DNA of 64,000 nucleotides from Streptomyces albus subsp. albus. GTDB taxonomy: Bacteria; Actinomycetota; Actinomycetes; Streptomycetales; Streptomycetaceae. The stretch is from contig NZ_JOID01000014.1 in assembly GCF_000719865.1 (NCBI RefSeq), positions 62,001 through 126,000 of the forward strand, in the 5' to 3' direction. This document shows, piece by piece, positions 59,035 through 64,000 of the stretch. The notes under the pieces are model-generated. The model was not told the origin of the DNA. It did not search any database and saw only the letters and a list, made by a program, of their open reading frames with translations. A program made the position numbers and the translations under genes. How positions within the stretch are numbered: position 1 is the stretch's first letter; every line of letters begins with the position of its first letter.

Positions 59035-59778
59035 TCACCTGGTCGGAGGCGGTGCCGTGTCCTGGTAGGGATTGGCCGGCTCGGGCACGGGGCGCACCAT
59101 CTCCGCGTCGATCTCCACCTCCCGTGTCGCCGGCCCGGGGCGCCAGTGGCCGGTGACCCGCACCCAGGAGTCGGCGGGCGGCGCGACCGCCCCGCGGACC
59201 TTGATCTTTACCGCCCGGGAGTCCGCCGCACAGCAGCTGACCAGCAGCCTTGACAGAAACCACCCCCCGTCCCGGGCGGGTGTGACGAATCCCATGAGCG
59301 CCACCGTGCGGTCCTCCAGGCTCCGCGACCGGTCCTGCCGGGCGCGCAGCCGGAACTCGGTCAGGGTCAGCGGCACGGACGACCCCGCGGGCAGTGGGGC
59401 GAAGTGCCGTACCGGCTCCTCGGCGGGCGCCCCCGTCTCCCGCGCCGCCGTGTACGCGCCGAGCGCGGGCGGGGTGAAGAACAGCAGGCTGAGCGCGGGG
59501 AAGAAGAGCAGCCAGGCGATGCCCGGGCCCCGGGCGTGATCATGGCCGTGGTGGCCGCCGTCCGCGGCCCGGCCGCCCGCCCGGGGCCGCCGGTCGTACG
59601 GGAAGCCGTCCCGGGCCGCCGCCACCAGACCGAGCAGCACCAGGACCGCTCCGGACAGCACGAGCGCCGGGCGCAGCCCCTCCTTCACGAACCGCAGGCA
59701 GACGTCCGTCAGCAGCGAGATGTGCAGCAGCCCCGCTCCCGACAGCACCAGCAGCAGCACCTGGACGTTGCGCCTCAC
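59035..59778 (-). CDS. TIGR03943 family protein (putative permease partner)
   Basis: A 247-aa protein with two N-terminal membrane helices (VQVLLLVLSGAGLLHISLLT, ALVLSGAVLVLLGLVAA), a His-rich loop (GGHHGHDHARG), a third helix and a DUF1980-like extracytoplasmic domain (VALMGFVTPARDGGWFLSRLLVSCCAADS). The CC motif and His-rich loop suggest metal binding. The GTG start overlaps the permease stop by 4 bp. The pair resembles widespread permease/TIGR03943 modules thought to move metals or small solutes; the substrate is unknown. Confidence 0.85.
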   Translation of the reverse strand: MRRNVQVLLLVLSGAGLLHISLLTDVCLRFVKEGLRPALVLSGAVLVLLGLVAAARDGFPYDRRPRAGGRAADGGHHGHDHARGPGIAWLLFFPALSLLFFTPPALGAYTAARETGAPAEEPVRHFAPLPAGSSVPLTLTEFRLRARQDRSRSLEDRTVALMGFVTPARDGGWFLSRLLVSCCAADSRAVKIKVRGAVAPPADSWVRVTGHWRPGPATREVEIDAEMVRPVPEPANPYQDTAPPPTR

Positions 59779-60845
59779 AGCAGCCACCATCCCGTCAGCG
59801 CGCTCGCGGCGACGGCCACGACGGCGGTCGCGGTCGAGAACCGGACGGCGAAGGCCCGGCCGAAGGTGCCGGACTGGAGCGCGATCAGCTTCAGGTCGAC
59901 CATCGGCCCGACCACCATGAACGCCAGCCGGGCGGTGGGGGAGAAACCGGTCAGCGAGGCGGCGACGAAGGCGTCGGCCTCGGAGCAGACCGCCAGCACG
60001 ACCGCCAGCCCGGCCAGGAAGAGCACCGAGAGCCAGGCCGAGTCCGCGAACACGTCCAGCACGGAGCGCGGCACCGCGACGTTGAAGGTGGCGGCGGCCA
60101 TGGCGCCCAGCACCAGAAAGCCTCCGGCGTGCAGGAAATCGTGCTGGAAACCGAGCCGGAACTCCTCCCACCGGCTGTGCCCGGGCCGGTGCCCGCCGCG
60201 GCGGGACGGGAGCCGCAGCCACTCCGCGCGGCCCAGCCGCAGCCAGAGCCAGCCCATGGCGGCCGAGACCAGCAGCGAGGCCAGCAGCCGGGCCGCCACC
60301 ATCTCCGGCGCGCCGGGGAAGGCCACGGCCGTGGCGGTGAGCACGATCGGGTTGACGGCGGGTGCCGACAGCAGGAAGGCCAGCGCGGCGGCGGGGGCCA
60401 CCCCGCGCCGGATGAGGCTTCCCGCCACCGGCACGGAGGCGCACTCACAGCCCGGCAGCACCATCCCGGCCGCGCTCGCCACCGGTACGGCCAGCGCGGG
60501 CCTGCGCGGCAGCATCCCGGTGAACCACCGTTCCGGCACGAAGGCGTTGATCGCCCCGGACAGCGCCGTGCCCAGCAGCAGGAAGGGGACGGCCTGGACG
60601 GCGATGGCGACGCACACCGTGCGCCAGGCCTGCACCGCCGGATGGGTCGCCCACGGCGAGGCGGCGACGACCAGGACCACCGCCGCGGCGCACCCCGCGA
60701 GGGGGCCGGCCGCGGGCAGCCGCCCGGCGAAGCCGGTGAGGGCCCGGCCCGCCGCGCCGCTCCGGAACGGGGGACCCGGAGGTCTCGCGGCCGGGGACGT
60801 GGACGGCGGTGGCTCCGGGCTGACCAGCTCTTCCGCGCTCTGCAC
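59775..60845 (-). CDS. YraQ/UPF0718 family permease (DUF318)
   Basis: A 356-aa permease with about eight helices. Family repeats include LPGCECASVPVAGSLIRRG and VCSEADAFVAASLTG, each with conserved Cys and Gly, and VGPMVDLKLIALQ. An N-terminal Pro/Ala-rich stretch (1-45) precedes the first helix. Operon with a TIGR03943 protein that overlaps it by 4 bp. The substrate is unproven; conserved Cys and Asp/Glu point to a metal or thiol-related solute. Confidence 0.87.
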   Translation of the reverse strand: MQSAEELVSPEPPPSTSPAARPPGPPFRSGAAGRALTGFAGRLPAAGPLAGCAAAVVLVVAASPWATHPAVQAWRTVCVAIAVQAVPFLLLGTALSGAINAFVPERWFTGMLPRRPALAVPVASAAGMVLPGCECASVPVAGSLIRRGVAPAAALAFLLSAPAVNPIVLTATAVAFPGAPEMVAARLLASLLVSAAMGWLWLRLGRAEWLRLPSRRGGHRPGHSRWEEFRLGFQHDFLHAGGFLVLGAMAAATFNVAVPRSVLDVFADSAWLSVLFLAGLAVVLAVCSEADAFVAASLTGFSPTARLAFMVVGPMVDLKLIALQSGTFGRAFAVRFSTATAVVAVAASALTGWWLL

Positions 60846-61241
60846 ACTGACCTCGAACGTCGGCTACGGGGGGTGCTCACCCTAGTCACCGAGCAGGGCG
60901 GAACCGGGCAGTTCGGCACGGTTTCAGCCGATCGTGGGGGGCTCCGTGCTGCTGTCCGGGGGCCGGCACGGGCCCGTCCGCCGGTGCCGCGGGGGGCTCC
61001 GGGAACGGGCCACCATTGGCGTAAAACCGAATACGTTTTTGCCGCATAAGACGGCCGTGATGCGGTAGAAAGGTCATGTGCCCGTCCGGTGTGCATCCCC
61101 CGTCGCACCGGACGGGCCTCTCTTGTGCCGGGCCTCCCGCGCCGGCCCGGCCGCGCGTCCCGCGCGCCGGTCTCTTACGAATCCGTGACCGCCGGGCGCG
61201 GAGCGGCCCGCTGAGCGGCTCTGTCGCCTAGCGTCACCGTC
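60846..61241. other. Intergenic region with orphan terminator, possible small RNA
   Basis: About 396 bp between the permease operon (leftward) and the epimerase gene (rightward). The right half is AT-richer (GTAAAACCGAATACG, then GTTTTTGCCGCATAAG, 61021-61050) and ends in the hairpin at 61080-61117, which lies before any rightward gene. This pattern suits a short untranslated RNA. No coding frame with a ribosome binding site was found. Confidence 0.4.
61080..61117 (+). terminator. Hairpin terminator with no upstream gene
   Basis: A perfect 12-bp stem: GCCCGTCCGGTG (61080-61091) and CACCGGACGGGC (61106-61117), 14-nt loop, followed by CTCTCTTGT. It is 125 bp upstream of the epimerase start and follows no rightward gene. 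Confidence 0.65.
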
Positions 61242-62315
61242 ATGCGCGTACTCGTCACCGGAGGAGCCGGGTTCATCGGCTCGCACATCGTCACCGCCCT
61301 CGCCCGCGCCGGGCACGAACCCGTCGTTCTGGACAGCCTGCATCCGCGGGCCCACGCCGGCCGCCCGCCGGCCGCGGACGCCGGTCTGATCCGCGCCGAC
61401 ATCCGGGACCGGGCCGCCGTGTCCGAGGCTCTGCGCGGTGTATCGGCCGTCTGCCACCAGGCCGCGATGGTCGGACTGGGCAAGGACTTCGCCGACGCGC
61501 CGGAGTACGTGGGCTGCAACGACCTCGGCACGGCCGTCCTGCTGGACGCCATGACGGCGGCCGGGGTGTCCCGGCTGGTGCTCGCCGGCTCGATGGTGGT
61601 CTACGGCGAGGGACGCTACGACTGCCCCCGGCACGGCACCGTGCGGCCCGGCCCCCGCGCACCGGCCGATCTCGCCGCCGGCCGTTTCGAGTGCGCCTGC
61701 CCGGAGTGCGGTCTGCCGCTGGAGCCCGGCCCGGTCACCGAGGACGCGCCGGCCGATCCGCGGAACGTCTACGCGGCGACCAAGCTGGCCCAGGAGCATC
61801 TCGCGGCGGCCTGGGCCCGGGCCACCGGCGGCCGCGCGGTCTCCCTGCGCTACCACAACGTCTACGGGCCCGGGATGCCGCGCGACACCCCGTACGCCGG
61901 GGTCGCCTCGCTCTTCCGCTCGGCCCTCGCCCGCGGGGAGGCGCCGCGGGTCTTCGAGGACGGCGGCCAGCGGCGGGACTTCGTCCACGTCCGTGACGTC
62001 GCGGCCGCCAACCTCGCCGTGCTGGAGGCGCTGCCCGGCCGTCCCGAGGGCGGCTTCCGCGCCTACAACACCGGCAGCGGCACGCCGCGCACCATCGGCG
62101 AGACGGCCGCCGAGCTGGCCCGCGCCTGCGGCGGTCCCGAGCCGGTCGTCACGGGGGAGTACCGGCTGGGCGACGTGCGGCACATCACCGCCTCCTCGCG
62201 GCGGCTGATGACCGAGCTCGGCTGGCGGCCCGCGGTCGGGTTCGCCGCGGGCATGGCCGAGTTCGCCCGCGCGCCGCAGCGCGAGCCCGTCACCGCGGGG
62301 CGGCCGGCAGGGTGA
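61242..62315 (+). CDS. NAD-dependent sugar epimerase/dehydratase with Cys-rich insertion
   Basis: A 357-aa extended SDR: cofactor loop TGGAGFIGSH, GSMVVYGEG, catalytic YAATK (VYAATKLAQE), LRYHNVYGPGMPRD and DFVHVRDVA. An extra loop after the VVYGEG strand holds Cys128, Cys151, Cys153 and Cys156 (YDCPRHG and CACPECG), a probable zinc ribbon. Members act on nucleotide sugars or related compounds; the substrate is unknown. It is convergent with the histidine kinase gene, and the ends overlap by 26 bp. Confidence 0.87.
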   Translation: MRVLVTGGAGFIGSHIVTALARAGHEPVVLDSLHPRAHAGRPPAADAGLIRADIRDRAAVSEALRGVSAVCHQAAMVGLGKDFADAPEYVGCNDLGTAVLLDAMTAAGVSRLVLAGSMVVYGEGRYDCPRHGTVRPGPRAPADLAAGRFECACPECGLPLEPGPVTEDAPADPRNVYAATKLAQEHLAAAWARATGGRAVSLRYHNVYGPGMPRDTPYAGVASLFRSALARGEAPRVFEDGGQRRDFVHVRDVAAANLAVLEALPGRPEGGFRAYNTGSGTPRTIGETAAELARACGGPEPVVTGEYRLGDVRHITASSRRLMTELGWRPAVGFAAGMAEFARAPQREPVTAGRPAG

Positions 62316-63438
62316 CCTCGAAGCGGCAGCCACCGCGCACATTGCGCACGGCGGCCCGCCCGGCGTGCGCCTCGACCAGGCCCCGGACGATGGCCAGGCC
62401 GAGGCCCGCGCCCGCCGGGGGGCCCTCGCCCGCCGGAGGGGTCCGGGCGTGGCTGCCGCGCCAGCCGGTGTCGAAGACCCGCGGGAGGTCCTCCTCCGGG
62501 ATGCCGCCGCACCCGTCGGTGACGGAGAGCACCACGGAGGCGTCGTCGCCGCCGCGCCGCGCGGACACCGCGACCGTGCCGTCGGCCGGCGTCCTGCGAA
62601 TGGCGTTGATCATGAGGTTGCCGAGGACGCGGGACATGGCCTGCGCGTCCACCTCGACCGCCATGGCGTCGGCCGCCGTCTCGTCCCGCTCGCCGACCAG
62701 CCGCACGCCGTGCTCCCGGGCCAGCGGGACCACCCCGTCGAGCGCCTCGCCCACGAGTTCGGCGGCGGAGACCCGGACCGGGCTGAGTGGCAGTGCCCCG
62801 GCGTGGATGCGGGAGAGTTCGAAGAGGTCGCCGACCATGGCGTTGAGGTGGTCCACCTCGGTGCGGATCTGCCGGAAGTAGCGGTCCGGGTCGGCCGCCA
62901 TGCCGTCCTCCAGCGCCTCGGCCATGGCCCGCAGCCCGGCCAGCGGCGTGCGCAGGTCGTGCGAGATCCAGGCGACCAGTTCCCGGCGGGAGGACTCCAG
63001 GGCCCGCTCGCGCTCCCGGGACGCCTCCAGCTTCCCGCTGGTGGCGGCCAGTTCGCGGACCAGGGCGTCGATCTCCGCCGTCCCCGGTGCCTCGGGCGGG
63101 ACGAAGCCGCCGTCCTCGCCGAAGGAACGGGCGGCGAGCGCGAGGGCGTTGCTGCGGGCCACCACCCAGCGGCCGAGCAGCAGCGCGGTGGCCAGGGACA
63201 CCACGGCGGCCATGGCGCACACCGTGGTCACCGCCCACAGGTCGTGCGGGGAGAGGAACATCGCCCAGGCCACGGCCAGCGTCCCGGCCAGCATGGCGGT
63301 CACCGCCACGGCGGCCACGACGGTCAGCGAGAGGGCGACCGAGCGATGGCGCAGCAGCCGCAGGGCGAGGGCCCCCGCCAGGCCGGCGGCGGCCGCGCCG
63401 AGGAAGGCGAACAGGGCGATCAGCAGGGTGTCCGTCAC
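62290..63438 (-). CDS. Sensor histidine kinase
   Basis: A 382-aa kinase: two or three membrane helices (about 4-75), HAMP-like linker, HisKA with the phospho-His in WISHDLRTPLAGL, N-box VLGNLMINAIR, G1 VTDGCGGI, G2 GAGLGLAIV. The extracytoplasmic part is very short, so it probably senses within or at the membrane. GTG start overlaps the response regulator stop by 4 bp. Resembles BaeS/CpxA-type kinases. Confidence 0.92.
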   Translation of the reverse strand: MTDTLLIALFAFLGAAAAGLAGALALRLLRHRSVALSLTVVAAVAVTAMLAGTLAVAWAMFLSPHDLWAVTTVCAMAAVVSLATALLLGRWVVARSNALALAARSFGEDGGFVPPEAPGTAEIDALVRELAATSGKLEASRERERALESSRRELVAWISHDLRTPLAGLRAMAEALEDGMAADPDRYFRQIRTEVDHLNAMVGDLFELSRIHAGALPLSPVRVSAAELVGEALDGVVPLAREHGVRLVGERDETAADAMAVEVDAQAMSRVLGNLMINAIRRTPADGTVAVSARRGGDDASVVLSVTDGCGGIPEEDLPRVFDTGWRGSHARTPPAGEGPPAGAGLGLAIVRGLVEAHAGRAAVRNVRGGCRFEVTLPAAPR

Positions 63439-64000
63439 GGCCGGGCCCCGCTCTCCGCCCGTGCCGGGCCGGCCTGCGGGTCGTCGAGGCGGTAGCCGAC
63501 CCCCCACACCGTGGTGATCAGGCGGGGCGCCGCCGGGTCGGGCTCGATCTTCCCGCGCAGCCGGCGGACGTGCACGGTGACGGTCGACAGATCGCCGAAG
63601 TCCCAGCCCCAGACCGCCCGCATCAGCTCCTCGCGCCCGAACGCGCGTCCGGGATGCCGCATCAGAAAGGCCAGCAGGTCGAACTCCCTTACCGTGAGCG
63701 CCACTTCCGTCCCGTCCCGGACGACGCGCCGTGCCGCCGGGTCCAGTTCGATCCCCGCGCGCGCCAGGAGCGGGCCGGGCGGCGGGAGGCTGCCCGCGGC
63801 GGTGCCGCGGCGGAGCACCGAGCGCACGCGCAGGGCCAGTTCGCGCGGGCTGAAGGGCTTCGTCACATAGTCGTCGGCCCCGGTCTCCAGGCCCAGGATG
63901 CGGTCGTCCTCCTCGCCGCGCGCCGTGAGCATGATGACGGGGACGGGGCCCCGTTCGCGCAGGCCGCGGCAGACCGCGAGCCCGTCCATGCCGGGGAGCA
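63435..64000 (-). CDS. OmpR-family response regulator (5' end beyond window)
   Basis: The last ~188 residues are present. The receiver domain shows VIMLTARG and VTKPFSPREL (conserved Lys), and the phospho-acceptor Asp lies beyond the edge. The C-terminal winged helix (LTVREFDLLAFLMRHPG, TVTVHVRRLRGKIE, VWGVGYRL) is complete. It is the first gene of an operon with the sensor kinase and probably regulates an unknown set of promoters. Truncated by the window, not by mutation. Confidence 0.92.
   Translation of the reverse strand, partial: LPGMDGLAVCRGLRERGPVPVIMLTARGEEDDRILGLETGADDYVTKPFSPRELALRVRSVLRRGTAAGSLPPPGPLLARAGIELDPAARRVVRDGTEVALTVREFDLLAFLMRHPGRAFGREELMRAVWGWDFGDLSTVTVHVRRLRGKIEPDPAAPRLITTVWGVGYRLDDPQAGPARAESGARP

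Noticed and set aside
1..64000. tRNA, rRNA, CRISPR, transposase or prophage genes
   Set aside because: No conserved tRNA T-loop, regularly spaced repeat-spacer array, or recombinase motif was seen on either strand.

Overview
The window comes from a high-GC actinomycete, almost certainly Streptomyces or a close relative. Third codon positions are nearly all G or C, start codons are often GTG or TTG, and TTA codons are almost absent. Several gene sets have a typical Streptomyces arrangement: the gas-vesicle order gvpO-A-F-G-Y-Z-J-L-S-K, bioF divergent from bioB-A-D, murT-gatD, a c-di-AMP leader before an NlpC/P60 hydrolase, an LAETG sortase substrate and an ECF41 sigma factor. I see no tRNA, rRNA, CRISPR array, transposase or phage gene. 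The region reads as ordinary chromosome with small accessory modules.

1-14.3 kb: a 29-aa membrane peptide; an EamA exporter divergent from an XRE-cupin regulator; a CoA-binding protein divergent from a YigZ protein; a HAD phosphatase; dihydroxyacetone kinase dhaK-dhaL without dhaM; sbcD-sbcC; a ribbon-helix-helix/degenerate-Fic toxin-antitoxin pair; an ATP-grasp protein; two GC-rich tandem repeats; a DUF885 protein. 14.4-30.4 kb: an Lrp regulator divergent from a Cys/Met PLP enzyme; a membrane-anchored ACT-GNAT protein; Tat-exported PhoD with a likely PHO box; a MocR regulator divergent from a second EamA exporter; an ECF41 sigma factor; an SDR; a TTA-containing gene of unknown function; an LAETG surface protein; a mismatch glycosylase with purB; an SGNH hydrolase; a 44-aa membrane peptide; an RsbW-like ATPase.

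30.5-44.4 kb: two CNNM/CorC-type membrane proteins; a GNAT; a solitary MacB-type ATPase; a second toxin-antitoxin pair paralogous to the first; a methyltransferase; the biotin genes; the riboswitch-controlled NlpC/P60 hydrolase; and a two-gene operon whose ClpP homologue has lost the catalytic Ser and His. That operon is divergent from a Phd/YefM antitoxin that has no visible toxin, and a 9-bp tandem array lies between them. An acyltransferase follows. 44.8-50.5 kb is the gas-vesicle operon, in which GvpA, GvpY and GvpZ carry strongly charged disordered tails.

50.6-64 kb: a 342-bp gene-free segment bounded by a perfect 24-bp inverted repeat; ctaG with a 52-aa membrane protein; 6-phosphofructokinase; murT-gatD; peptide deformylase; a TetR regulator divergent from an acyl-CoA dehydrogenase, with two palindromes between them; a 58-aa protein; a permease/TIGR03943 pair; an orphan terminator; an NAD-dependent epimerase with a Cys-rich insertion; and a two-component system whose regulator runs off the right edge.

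The most unusual items are the catalytically dead ClpP beside the orphan antitoxin, the two related degenerate-Fic modules, the charge-block gas-vesicle proteins and the inverted-repeat segment.
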